Assembly (NCBI RefSeq): GCF_014200455.1
Contig: NZ_JACHBW010000022.1
Coordinates: 1 to 64,000 of the forward strand
Source of the DNA: Paraburkholderia bannensis
Lineage (GTDB): Bacteria > Pseudomonadota > Gammaproteobacteria > Burkholderiales > Burkholderiaceae
Reading direction: 5' to 3'
DNA length: 64,000 nucleotides
Below are positions 15,395 to 23,839 of this stretch, in pieces (position 1 is the stretch's first letter; each line of letters opens with the position of its first letter). Made by a program: the position numbers and the translations under genes. Under the pieces are notes generated by a model. The model worked only from the letters and a program-made list of their open reading frames with translations. It made no database searches and was not told the DNA's origin.

Positions 15395-16366
15395 ATGACC
15401 CGCCCCAATACCGACACCTTCGATACGACCGGCTTTCGCCGCGCACTCGGCGCGTTCGTCACCGGCGTCACGGTCGTGACCACGATCCAGGCCGACGGTA
15501 CGCCGCGCGGTTTCACCGCGAATTCGTTCACGTCGGTGTCGCTCGATCCGCCGCTGGTGCTGGTCTGCGTCGCCAAAAGCGCGTCGAGCTACGAGGTGTT
15601 CTCGCAGGCGCCGCAATTTGCCGTGAGCGTGCTGGCCGAAGACCAGAAGGATGTATCGGGCGTGTTCGCCTCGAAGAGCCCTGATAAATTCGCGAAGGTG
15701 GCGTGGCAGACCCGCGCGACAGGTGCGCCCGTCATGCACGGCGCGGCGGCGCACTTCGACTGCGCGACGCAGCAGGTGATCGACGCGGGCGACCACGTCA
15801 TCCTGCTTGGCCGCGTGCTCGATTTCGCGCACACGGGTCTCACGCCGCTGGGTTACTGCCGCGGCGCGTACGTGAGCTTCAGTCTTTCGCAGGACGCCGT
15901 CGCGGCGAGTGCTGCGCGCGGGCACGCCCAGGTGGGTGCGATCCTCGAAAACGCGGATGGCGTCGTGCTGCTCGACACGCCGGACGGTCTGCGTCTGCCG
16001 CGCGGTACGCGGCTCGAAGCGGCCAACGATCCGTCGAGCCTGCGCGGCGTGCTCGCAAGCCTCGGCCTGGTTGCGCATCTCGACTTCATTTTTGCCGTGT
16101 TTGAATCGACCCAGGCACGCGAGCAAGGCAACAAGCCGGACAACGGCGTGCGCATCTTCTACCGTGGCCGCGTGGTCGCGCAACGCGGCATGAGCGCGCC
16201 CGAACTCCATTTCGTGCCGCTTTCGCAGGTGCCCTGGGACGAAATGAGCGATCCCGCCGAGCGCTCGATGCTGCAACGCTACGTGAAGGAGCGTCACGAG
16301 GACGCTTTCGGCGTCTATGTGGGCGACAGCGAAGCCGGCACCGTGCAGACGCTCGCGCTGACCTGA
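15395..16366 (+). CDS. Flavin reductase-like FMN-binding domain fused to a degenerate Nudix-like domain
   Basis: 323 residues; AAGGAG lies six bases before the ATG. Residues 1-165 are a flavin reductase-like (split-barrel FMN-binding) domain: RRALGAFVTGVTVVTT, GFTANSFTSVSLDPPLVLVCV, the F-A-V-S-V-L stretch and DHVILLGRVLDF. Such domains supply reduced flavin to two-component monooxygenases or act as short-chain flavin reductases. Residues about 175-320 resemble a Nudix fold in order (GAILENADGVVLLDTPDGLRLP, then FVPLSQVPWDEM) but lack the catalytic REUxEE box, so hydrolase activity is unlikely and a sensory or structural role possible. No monooxygenase gene is adjacent. First gene of a six-gene operon. 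Confidence 0.83.
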   Translation: MTRPNTDTFDTTGFRRALGAFVTGVTVVTTIQADGTPRGFTANSFTSVSLDPPLVLVCVAKSASSYEVFSQAPQFAVSVLAEDQKDVSGVFASKSPDKFAKVAWQTRATGAPVMHGAAAHFDCATQQVIDAGDHVILLGRVLDFAHTGLTPLGYCRGAYVSFSLSQDAVAASAARGHAQVGAILENADGVVLLDTPDGLRLPRGTRLEAANDPSSLRGVLASLGLVAHLDFIFAVFESTQAREQGNKPDNGVRIFYRGRVVAQRGMSAPELHFVPLSQVPWDEMSDPAERSMLQRYVKERHEDAFGVYVGDSEAGTVQTLALT

Positions 16367-16466
16367 AACCGGACCCAGCCCGAATTCCGGCGCGCGCCAC
16401 CCTCAAGCACTCGCGCCATCGTTGTCATGCAGTCAACTCGCAGTCATTTGATCCGTGGAGAAAGTC

Positions 16467-17498
16467 ATGAGCAGCAGATGGACCCTGTACGCCGCGCCCT
16501 TGATCGCGGCAGGCGCGCTGATGCTGGCGGCCGCGCCCGCCCTCGCCGCCGATCCGATCGTGTTCACCAGCTGGGGCGGCACCACCCAGGCGTCGCAGCA
16601 GAAGAACTGGGCGCAGCCGTTCGCGCAATCCTCGGGCATCAACGTGCTGATGGATGGCCCGACCGATTACGGCAAGTTCAAGGCGATGGTCGAAAGCGGC
16701 AACGTCAACTGGGACGTGGTGGACGTTGAAGGCGACTTCGCTTACGCCGCCGCGAAAGACGGCCTGATCGAGCCGATCGACTACACGGTGGTGAAGAAGG
16801 ACGAACTGGACCCGCGTTTCTCGTCGCCGCAGGCGGTGGGCAGCTTCTATTACTCGTTCGTGCTGGGCTACAACAAGACGGCGTTCAAGGGCGCGCAGCC
16901 CTCCACCTGGGCCGATCTGTTCGATACGAAGAAATTCCCGGGCAAGCGCACGTTCTATAAATGGTCCGCGCCGGGCGTGCTGGAAATCGCGCTGCTCGCC
17001 GACGGCGTGCCGGCCAGCAAGCTCTATCCGCTCGATCTCGACCGCGCCTTCAAGAAGCTCGACACCATCAAGAGCGATATCGTCTGGTGGAGCGGCGGCG
17101 CGCAATCGCAGCAGTTGCTCGCTTCGGGCGAGGCTTCGATGGGCATGTTCTGGAACGGCCGTCTGCACGCGCTGCAGGCAACGGGCGTGCCGGCAGGCAT
17201 CTCGTGGAACCAGAACCTCACGGCCGCCGACATGCTGGTGATCCCGAAGGGCGCCAAGCATCGCGATGAAGCGCTCAAATTCCTTGCGGCCGCAACGAGT
17301 CCGCAAGCCCAGGCGAAGTTCGCGACCGATACCGGCTACGCGCCGATCAACGTGAAATCGGCCGCGCTGATGACGCCTGCCGTGGCGAAGACGCTGCCCG
17401 ACCAGTACACGCAGTCGCAGATCAACCTGGACATGAAATACTGGGCCGCCAATCGCGATGCCATCGCCAAACGCTGGTACGCATGGCAGGCAAAGTAA
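16467..17498 (+). CDS. ABC transporter periplasmic binding protein, PotD/spermidine-type
   Basis: 343 residues from ATG 16467 (GTGGAG upstream). Signal peptide of about 30 residues ending ALAADP. The mature part shows the family 1/8 solute-binding fold with VFTSWGGTTQ at its start, DVVDVEGDFAYAAAKDGLIEPIDY, and SFYYSFVLGYNKTAF, as in polyamine and related small-cation/amine binding proteins. It delivers its ligand to the two permeases that follow. Ligand not identifiable; the relationship to PotD and to the GntR control suggests an amine or amino-acid-derived compound. Confidence 0.87.
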   Translation: MSSRWTLYAAPLIAAGALMLAAAPALAADPIVFTSWGGTTQASQQKNWAQPFAQSSGINVLMDGPTDYGKFKAMVESGNVNWDVVDVEGDFAYAAAKDGLIEPIDYTVVKKDELDPRFSSPQAVGSFYYSFVLGYNKTAFKGAQPSTWADLFDTKKFPGKRTFYKWSAPGVLEIALLADGVPASKLYPLDLDRAFKKLDTIKSDIVWWSGGAQSQQLLASGEASMGMFWNGRLHALQATGVPAGISWNQNLTAADMLVIPKGAKHRDEALKFLAAATSPQAQAKFATDTGYAPINVKSAALMTPAVAKTLPDQYTQSQINLDMKYWAANRDAIAKRWYAWQAK

Positions 17499-17532
17499 GC
17501 ATTCCCAGGAAACTGGTTTTGTAACGCGAAAC

Positions 17533-17552
17533 ACGGCGCGTACGCGCGCCGT
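17533..17552 (+). promoter_or_regulatory. Hairpin between binding-protein and permease genes
   Basis: Stem of 8 bp (ACGGCGCG / CGCGCCGT) with a 4-nt loop TACG, 35 bp after the binding-protein stop. Without a T-run it is better read as an mRNA-stabilising or partial attenuation structure, common after abundant binding-protein genes. Confidence 0.5.
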
Positions 17553-17571
17553 CCTGTCTCGCAGACCCTAA

Positions 17572-17593
17572 GCAAGCCCAACGCAAGCCCAAC
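17572..17593. repeat. Tandem duplication of an 11-mer
   Basis: GCAAGCCCAAC occurs twice head to tail, followed by a decayed third copy, in the leader of the first permease gene. Probably a slippage product. Confidence 0.6.
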
Positions 17594-17621
17594 GCAGACC
17601 CCACGCGGATCGGGAGAGATC

Positions 17622-18506
17622 ATGCCTGAAGTTCTGAGCACCGTCGCCCATGCGCCGGTCGACGCGCCGCCGAAGCGGCGCAACTGGCGCAACGCGAAGC
17701 TGCTTGCGCCCGCGCTAATACTCCTCGCGATCTTTTTCGTGCTGCCGGTGCTGTCGCTGCTGCTGCGCAGCGTGATGGAGCCGAGCCCCGGCCTGCACAA
17801 CTACGCGCAACTGCTGGGTTCGAGCACTTATCTGCGCGTGTTCGGCAATACCTTTCTGGTGGCGGGCGTCGTGACCGCGGTGACGGTGGCGGTCGGCTTT
17901 CCGACTGCCTGGCTGCTGGCCATCGCGCCGCGCTGGCTCAGCACCACGCTGTTTTCGATCCTGCTGCTGTCGATGTGGACCAATCTGCTCGCCCGCACCT
18001 TTGCCTGGATGGTGCTGCTCCAGCAGACCGGCCCGATCAACCGCCTCTTGATGGCGCTCGGCATCATCGATCAGCCGCTGACGCTCGTGAACAACCTGAT
18101 CGGCGTGACGGTAGGCATGACGTACATCATGCTGCCGTTTCTGGTGATGCCGCTGCACGCCACGTTGCGCGGCATCGATCCCGCCACACTGCGCACCGCC
18201 GCCGTGTGCGGCGCAAGCCGCTGGCAGGCGTTCTGTCGCATTCTCGTGCCGCTCGCGATGCCGGGCATCGCCTCGGGCGCGCTGATGGTGTTCGTGATGG
18301 CGCTGGGTTACTTCGTGACGCCCGCGCTGCTGGGCGGCCCGTCCTACATGATGCTCGCCGAACTGATCGCGCAGCTGGTGCAGGAGCTGCTGAACTGGGG
18401 TCTGGCCGGCGCGGCCGCATTCGTGCTGCTCGCCGTGACGCTAGGCCTCTACGCGCTGCAACTGCGTTTCACCGGCGGCGCGCGCCAGATTCCTGGAGGA
18501 CGCTGA
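17622..18506 (+). CDS. ABC transporter permease (PotB-like)
   Basis: 294 residues, six predicted membrane segments starting at about residue 28. It contains the permease cytoplasmic EAA-type loop: PATLRTAAVCGASRWQAFCRILVPLAMPG. It is the first of two inner-membrane subunits of the importer encoded at 16467-20428. The ATG at 17622 is preceded by GGGAGAG. Its stop is separated by one base from the next permease start (TGA-C-ATG). Confidence 0.9.
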   Translation: MPEVLSTVAHAPVDAPPKRRNWRNAKLLAPALILLAIFFVLPVLSLLLRSVMEPSPGLHNYAQLLGSSTYLRVFGNTFLVAGVVTAVTVAVGFPTAWLLAIAPRWLSTTLFSILLLSMWTNLLARTFAWMVLLQQTGPINRLLMALGIIDQPLTLVNNLIGVTVGMTYIMLPFLVMPLHATLRGIDPATLRTAAVCGASRWQAFCRILVPLAMPGIASGALMVFVMALGYFVTPALLGGPSYMMLAELIAQLVQELLNWGLAGAAAFVLLAVTLGLYALQLRFTGGARQIPGGR

Positions 18507-18507
18507 C

Positions 18508-19314
18508 ATGTTGCTCGACTTCGATCGTCTCGGCGCGGTGCGCGCGTTGCTCGTCGCCATTGGCGCGGTGGTGGCCCTGTTCCTGCTGCTGCCGATTGTT
18601 TTCATCGTTGCGCTGTCGTTTGGCGATTCGCAATGGCTCGCGTTTCCCGCGCCGGGCTGGACGCTGGAGTGGTATCGCCAGCTTTTCACGGACGCGGGCT
18701 GGCTCGATTCGCTCATGACCAGCATGAAGCTGGCCGTGATCGTCACCGTGCTTTCTGTCGCGCTGGGCTTTCTCGCCTCGCTGGCGCTGGTGCGCGGCAA
18801 GTTTCGCGGCCGCGCCGCCGTGCAGGCCTTCTTCCTCACGCCGATGGTGCTGCCGGTGGTGGTGCTGGCGGTCGCGCTCTACGCGTTCTTCCTGCGCATC
18901 GGTCTGGCGGGCACGATGACGGGCTTCGTGATCGGCCACCTGATCATCGCGCTGCCGTTCTCGATCATCGCCATCAGCAATTCGCTTTCCGCCTTCGATA
19001 CGGCGCTCGAAGACGCCGCGCTGATTTGCGGCGCGTCGCCGCTCGCGGTGAAGTGGCGCGTGACGCTGCCCGCCATTCGCCTGGGTCTCGCGGCGGCGGC
19101 GATCTTCTCGTTCCTCGCTTCGTGGGACGAAGTGGTGGTGTCGATTTTCATGGCGAGCCCCACGCTGCAGACGCTGCCCGTGCGTATCTGGGCGACGCTG
19201 CGTCAGGACCTCACGCCCGTGGTGGCGGCGGCGTCCTCGCTGCTGGTCGCGCTCACCACCGTGCTGATGCTGGCGAGCGCGCTGCTGCGCCGCGCCCGCC
19301 AGGCCATCCAGTAA
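18508..19314 (+). CDS. ABC transporter permease (PotC-like)
   Basis: 268 residues with six membrane segments and the loop DTALEDAALICGASPLAVKWRV near residues 164-185, matching the EAA motif that docks on the ATPase. It is the second permease of the importer, one base downstream of the first, and 25 bp before the ATPase gene. Confidence 0.9.
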   Translation: MLLDFDRLGAVRALLVAIGAVVALFLLLPIVFIVALSFGDSQWLAFPAPGWTLEWYRQLFTDAGWLDSLMTSMKLAVIVTVLSVALGFLASLALVRGKFRGRAAVQAFFLTPMVLPVVVLAVALYAFFLRIGLAGTMTGFVIGHLIIALPFSIIAISNSLSAFDTALEDAALICGASPLAVKWRVTLPAIRLGLAAAAIFSFLASWDEVVVSIFMASPTLQTLPVRIWATLRQDLTPVVAAASSLLVALTTVLMLASALLRRARQAIQ

Positions 19315-19339
19315 TCGAATCGATCCGGAGACGTAAGCC

Positions 19340-20428
19340 ATGACTGCCGCATTCCTGCAAATCCAGCGCCTGCGCAAGACCTACGACGATGTGGTCGCCA
19401 TCGACAGCGTGTCACTCGACGTGCGCAAGGGCGAGTTCATGACCTTCCTCGGGCCGTCGGGATCGGGCAAGAGCACCACGCTGTATATCGTCGCGGGCTT
19501 CCAGGAGCCGACCGAAGGGCGCGTGCTGCTCGACGGCAAGCCGCTGCTCTCGGTCGCGCCGAACAAGCGCAATATCGGCATGGTGTTCCAGCGCTATACG
19601 CTGTTTCCGCATTTGACGGTAGGCGAGAACGTGGCGTTTCCGCTGCGCGTGCGTCATCGTCCGGAATCCGAAATAAAGGCGAAAGTCGAAAAGATGCTCG
19701 CGCTTGTGCATCTTTCCGAATGTCGCGACCGCATGCCCGCGCAATTGTCGGGCGGCCAGCAGCAGCGCGTGGCGATCGCGCGTGCGCTGGCCTACGATCC
19801 GCCGGTGCTGCTGATGGACGAGCCGCTTTCCGCGCTCGATAAGAAGCTGCGCGAGGAAATCCAACTCGAACTGCGTCGCATCCATCAGGAAACGGGCGTG
19901 ACGATTCTGTATGTGACGCACGATCAGGAAGAGGCGCTGCGTTTGTCGGACCGTATCGCCGTGTTCAACAAAGGCCGCATCGAGCAGGTGGGTAGCGGCG
20001 AGGAGTTGTATGCGAATCCGGCTTCGCGCTTCGTGGCGGGCTTTATCGGCAACTCCAATTTCCTGCCGGTGCGGGTGACGGCGAGCCGCGACGGGCTGGC
20101 GAACGGCGTGTTCCCCAACGGTCTCGCACTGGCCTGCGGCAACTTCAATCCGTCGCTCGCCGCGGGCGATGATGGCACCCTCATGATCCGTCCGGAGCAG
20201 ATGCGGCTGAGCGCGCAGCGCGACGGCACGGCTGCCGGGCTGCCGGTGACCGTGCGCGATATCACCTATCTGGGCGACGCCATGCACTATGCGGTGGCCA
20301 CGCCGTGGGCGCAGGAGATTTCGATCCGTCTGCCCGCCGCGCAGCGCCACGATAGCGGTCTGGCGGTGGGCGCGCAGGCGGTCGTCGAGTGGGATGCCGG
20401 CGATACGCGCCTGTTCGCGCAGCCATGA
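19340..20428 (+). CDS. ABC transporter ATP-binding protein (PotA-like)
   Basis: 362 residues. Walker A GPSGSGKST near residue 39, Q-loop, signature LSGGQQQR, Walker B LLMDEPLSALD, and a C-terminal TOBE regulatory domain (about residues 240-360), the organisation of polyamine and related importers. It energises the two permeases just upstream. Its stop codon overlaps the start of the downstream gntR in an ATGA arrangement (20425-20428), so regulator and transporter are translated together. Confidence 0.93.
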   Translation: MTAAFLQIQRLRKTYDDVVAIDSVSLDVRKGEFMTFLGPSGSGKSTTLYIVAGFQEPTEGRVLLDGKPLLSVAPNKRNIGMVFQRYTLFPHLTVGENVAFPLRVRHRPESEIKAKVEKMLALVHLSECRDRMPAQLSGGQQQRVAIARALAYDPPVLLMDEPLSALDKKLREEIQLELRRIHQETGVTILYVTHDQEEALRLSDRIAVFNKGRIEQVGSGEELYANPASRFVAGFIGNSNFLPVRVTASRDGLANGVFPNGLALACGNFNPSLAAGDDGTLMIRPEQMRLSAQRDGTAAGLPVTVRDITYLGDAMHYAVATPWAQEISIRLPAAQRHDSGLAVGAQAVVEWDAGDTRLFAQP

Positions 20429-21141
20429 TGAGCGATCTCGGGCAAGCGCCGTCGTCGCCGCCGTCCTCACGTTCCGCGCAGGCGACGCTGCGCGTGGAGC
20501 GGCCCTCGGCGACGCTGCGCGAACTCACCTTGCAGAAGATGCGCCAGGCGATTCTCGATGCGCATTTTGCGCCGGGCGAGCGGCTGGTCGAGCGCACGCT
20601 ATGCGAGGAACTGGGCGTGAGCCGCTCCGTGGTGCGCGAAGTGCTGCGCCACCTCGAAGCGGAAGGCCTCGTCGATACGCTGCCCAACCAGGGGCCGATC
20701 GTGGCGCGCCTGGACGCCAGCACGGCGGCGCAGATCTACGAGATTCGCGCGCTGGTGGAAGGCGATGCGGCGATGGCCTGTGCGTTGCGTGGCGACGCCG
20801 CGACCGTGGAGCGCCTGGCCGCGTGCGTGGCGCAGATCGAGCGCGCCTTCGCGGCGCACGATCACGCGGCGGTGCGCGAGTTCACCGGGCGGTTCTACGA
20901 GCAGATGTTCGGCAGTGGCGCGAAATCGGTGGCGTGGGAGATCGTGCAGAGCCTGAATGCACGCATCACGCGTTTGCGGGCCTTGACGATTGCCTCGGAC
21001 GATCGCGGCCGCCAGGCCGTGGCGGAGATGAACGAGATCGTCGCGGCGATCCGCGCGCGCGATGGCGAGCGCGCAAGAGAAGCGGCGACGGCGCATGTGA
21101 TGCGCGTCGCCGAGATTGCGGCTGCGTTGCTGCCTGCTTGA
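20425..21141 (+). CDS. GntR-family regulator, FadR/FCD subclass (copy 2)
   Basis: 238 residues from ATG 20425 (a second ATG follows at 20428). The winged helix at about residues 24-90 has TLRELTLQKMRQAIL, then ELGVSRSVVREVLRHLEAEGLV, and is nearly identical in its recognition helix to the copy at 13552; an FCD domain follows. Being the last gene of the operon, it probably autoregulates the operon by binding the two ATGGNATNCCAT sites at 15253 and 15295. Cross-talk with copy 1 is expected from the shared motif. Confidence 0.9.
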   Translation: MMSDLGQAPSSPPSSRSAQATLRVERPSATLRELTLQKMRQAILDAHFAPGERLVERTLCEELGVSRSVVREVLRHLEAEGLVDTLPNQGPIVARLDASTAAQIYEIRALVEGDAAMACALRGDAATVERLAACVAQIERAFAAHDHAAVREFTGRFYEQMFGSGAKSVAWEIVQSLNARITRLRALTIASDDRGRQAVAEMNEIVAAIRARDGERAREAATAHVMRVAEIAAALLPA

Positions 21142-21158
21142 GGGTTTCTCAAGCAGGC
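21132..21158. terminator. Hairpin between converging gntR and mmsA
   Basis: Perfect 10-bp stem GCCTGCTTGA / TCAAGCAGGC with a 7-nt loop, overlapping the gntR stop codon. The position between converging genes suggests a bidirectional terminator, but there is no T-run on either side. Confidence 0.45.
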
Positions 21159-21177
21159 GGGGGCTTGCCTCGCCGAT

Positions 21178-22689
21178 TTACCTGGCAACCGGCATCGTAA
21201 ACTCAGCACCCTTTTCGGTGCTTTCCGGCCAGCGCTGCATGATCGACTTCTGCTTCGTATAAAAGCGCACACCTTCTTCGCCATAGGCGTGCATGTCGCC
21301 GAACAGGCTGCGCTTCCAGCCGCCGAAGCCATGCCATGCCATCGGCACGGGAATCGGCACATTGATGCCCACCATGCCCACTTCGATCTGGCGGCCGAAT
21401 TCGCGCGCCACGTTGCCGTCACGCGTGAAGCAGGCCACGCCGTTGCCGAACTCGTGGTCGTTGATCAGTTGCACCGCTTGCGCGAAGTCGTGCACGCGCA
21501 CGCAGGCCAGCACCGGGCCGAAGATTTCCTCCTTGTAGATGCGCATCTGCGGCGTGACGTTGTCGAACAGCGTGCCGCCCGTGAAGAAGCCCTCTTCGTG
21601 ACCCGGCACCTTCAGGCCGCGCCCGTCCACCACCAGCGTTGCGCCTTCCTCGACGCCGCTCGCGATATAGCCTTCGATACGCTCCAGCGCCTGGCGCGTG
21701 ACGATCGGGCCCATTTCGGCATCGGCTTCCATGCCGTTTTTGATCTTGAGCGTGCGGGCGCGCTCGGCCAGACGCGGCACGATCTTGTCGGCCACATCGC
21801 CCACCAGCACGGCCACGGAAATCGCCATGCAGCGCTCGCCAGCCGAACCGTAACCCGCGCCGATCAGCGCATCGACGGTCTGCTCGATATCCGCATCGGG
21901 CATTACCACCATATGATTCTTCGCCCCGCCCAGCGCCTGCACGCGCTTGCCGTGCTTCGCGCCGGTCTCGTAGATGTAGTTCGCGATCGGCGTGGAGCCG
22001 ACGAAGCTCACCGCCTTCACATCGCGATGCGCGAGCAGTGCGTCCACCACGATCTTGTCGCCCTGCACGACGTTGAGCACGCCATCGGGCAGACCGGCCT
22101 CCTTGAGCAGACGCGCCATGAACAGCGACGCCGACGGATCGCGCTCGCTCGGCTTGAGGATGAAGGTGCAGCCGGCGGCCAGCGCGACCGGGAACATCCA
22201 GCACGGCACCATGCAGGGGAAGTTGAACGGCGTGATCCCGGCCACCACGCCCAGCGGCTGGCGCACGGTCCAGTTGTCCATGCCGGTGGAGACCTGCTCC
22301 GTATAGTCGCCCTTGAGCAGTTGCGGAATGCCGCAGGCGAATTCGATCACGTCGATGCCCCGCGCCACTTCGCCTTGCGCATCGGCGAAGACCTTGCCGT
22401 GCTCGGCGGTGATGATGGCGGCCAGTTCGTCCTTGTGGCGGTTCATCAGTTCGAGAAAACGCAGCATGACGCGTGCGCGGCGGATCGGCGGCGTGTCGCG
22501 CCAGGCCGGGAACGCGGCTTTCGCGCTCGCCACGGCGGCCTCGACGTCTGCCACCTCGCCCAGCACCAGACGGCGCGCCGCGGCGCCCGTTGCCGGGTTG
22601 AAGATCGCCTGGGTGCGCTCGCCCGCGCCGCGCTCTGTCTTGCCACCGATGAAGTGGACTACGTCTGCGGAATCGGTAAAGGCCTGCAT
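21178..22689 (-). CDS. mmsA: CoA-acylating methylmalonate-semialdehyde dehydrogenase
   Basis: 503 residues, the family length. It starts with the MmsA-specific HFIGGKTERGAG and contains ITPFNFPCMVPCWMFPVALAAGC, GSTPIANYIYETGAKHGKRVQALGGAKNH and the catalytic-cysteine motif GSAGERCMAIS. It oxidises methylmalonate semialdehyde (valine, thymine or inositol breakdown) or malonate semialdehyde to propionyl-CoA or acetyl-CoA with NAD. No mmsB or other valine-pathway genes adjoin, so it may serve a beta-alanine or related route; the neighbouring amine-type importer makes that conceivable. A divergent LysR gene and an inverted repeat lie upstream. Confidence 0.92.
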   Translation of the reverse strand: MQAFTDSADVVHFIGGKTERGAGERTQAIFNPATGAAARRLVLGEVADVEAAVASAKAAFPAWRDTPPIRRARVMLRFLELMNRHKDELAAIITAEHGKVFADAQGEVARGIDVIEFACGIPQLLKGDYTEQVSTGMDNWTVRQPLGVVAGITPFNFPCMVPCWMFPVALAAGCTFILKPSERDPSASLFMARLLKEAGLPDGVLNVVQGDKIVVDALLAHRDVKAVSFVGSTPIANYIYETGAKHGKRVQALGGAKNHMVVMPDADIEQTVDALIGAGYGSAGERCMAISVAVLVGDVADKIVPRLAERARTLKIKNGMEADAEMGPIVTRQALERIEGYIASGVEEGATLVVDGRGLKVPGHEEGFFTGGTLFDNVTPQMRIYKEEIFGPVLACVRVHDFAQAVQLINDHEFGNGVACFTRDGNVAREFGRQIEVGMVGINVPIPVPMAWHGFGGWKRSLFGDMHAYGEEGVRFYTKQKSIMQRWPESTEKGAEFTMPVAR

Positions 22690-22795
22690 GTCATCTCCTC
22701 GGGGAATGGGGTAATCCGGCTTGTTCCGGGTGCTTCAATCGCTGACGGCCAGTGTACGAAGCGCGCGCGGCCCTGCAAAGACACGGCGGCTGAAT

Positions 22796-22821
22796 TGATT
22801 GTTTTCCATCGTGAACAATCA
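22796..22821. promoter_or_regulatory. LysR operator candidate, TGATTGTT-N10-AACAATCA
   Basis: Perfect 8-bp inverted repeat in the 205-bp region between divergent mmsA and the LysR gene. It contains the T-N11-A form expected of LysR recognition sites. It lies 74 bp upstream of the LysR start codon and 107 bp upstream of mmsA. Confidence 0.6.
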
Positions 22822-22894
22822 TTCGTGGAAACCCTGAAAGATGGCGGGATGGGGTGCTATCATCGGCACGCAATCAAGGACGCTGGAACCCGCT

Positions 22895-23836
22895 ATGGAT
22901 ACGCACAAAGCCGAATCGCTCTGGACCCATCTGCACTGGCTCAATGTGCTCGCCAATCAGGGCAGCTATACGGCGGCGGCCACGCGGCTGGGCGTGAGCA
23001 AGGCGGCGATGAGCCAGCGCATCGCGGAACTGGAGCGCGTGGCGGGGGTGGCGCTGGTGCAGCGCACCACGCGCAGCGTGCGCTTCACGGAAGCCGGGCA
23101 ACGGCTCGTGGAGGAAACGCGCGGCGAATTCGAGCGCATCGCCGCGAGCTTCGCGGGCGTGCGCGAGATGGCCGATGTCGCGCGCGGCACCGTGCGCGTG
23201 ACCGCGCCGGTGGCGTTCGCGCGCCAGCAATTGGTGCCGCATCTCGCGCAGTTCGCGCGTGCCCATCCCGAGGTGCGCGTGCAACTTGAAATGTCGGATC
23301 GCCTCACTTCCATCGCAAGCGAAGGCTTCGATCTGGCGATCCGCCATAGCGCGCAGGTGCCTGAAACGCATGTGGCATGGAAGCTGTGCGACACGCGTTC
23401 CGTGATCGTGGCGACGCGCGCGTATCTGAAGCAGCGCGGCACGCCGCAAGCGCCCGCCGACCTGGCGCAGCACGATTGCCTGTTTTACCCGCGTGCGCTG
23501 GGCTCGGGCGCGTGGTCGTTCGAAAAGATCGGGCGCCGCGCCGAAAATACGCGTGTCAACGTGACGGTGAACGGGCCGTTCTCGGCCAATAACAGCGAGG
23601 CGCTGCGCGACGCCGCGCTCGAACACCTGGGCATCGCACTGTTGCCCGACTTCAGCGCGCAGGCGGCCTTGCAGGCGGGCAAGCTCGTGCGGGTGCTGCC
23701 CACCTGGCGGCCGGTGGGCGCATTCGCTTCGCAACTGCATGTGGTGCGTCCGTACGGCGCGCATGTGCCGCGCGCGGTGTCGAGCTTCGCCGAATTTCTG
23801 CGCCAGACGTTCAAGGCGGGTTTCCCGCTCGAATAA
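22895..23836 (+). CDS. LysR-family transcriptional regulator
   Basis: 313 residues from ATG 22895. HTH at about residues 11-68 (LNVLANQGSYTAAATRLG, then SKAAMSQRIAELE), followed by a CrgA-type effector domain with DVARGTVRVTAPVAFARQQL and a DLAIRHSAQVPETH segment. It is divergent from mmsA with a perfect inverted repeat between them, hence the likely mmsA regulator. It converges with the CFA synthase gene with only 3 bp between stops. Confidence 0.88.
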   Translation: MDTHKAESLWTHLHWLNVLANQGSYTAAATRLGVSKAAMSQRIAELERVAGVALVQRTTRSVRFTEAGQRLVEETRGEFERIAASFAGVREMADVARGTVRVTAPVAFARQQLVPHLAQFARAHPEVRVQLEMSDRLTSIASEGFDLAIRHSAQVPETHVAWKLCDTRSVIVATRAYLKQRGTPQAPADLAQHDCLFYPRALGSGAWSFEKIGRRAENTRVNVTVNGPFSANNSEALRDAALEHLGIALLPDFSAQAALQAGKLVRVLPTWRPVGAFASQLHVVRPYGAHVPRAVSSFAEFLRQTFKAGFPLE

Positions 23837-23839
23837 TGT

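Noticed and set aside
21289..23289. Long plus-strand frame opposite mmsA running into the LysR region
   Set aside because: Composition is that of reversed GC-rich coding sequence, and it ignores the divergent promoter region with the inverted repeat.
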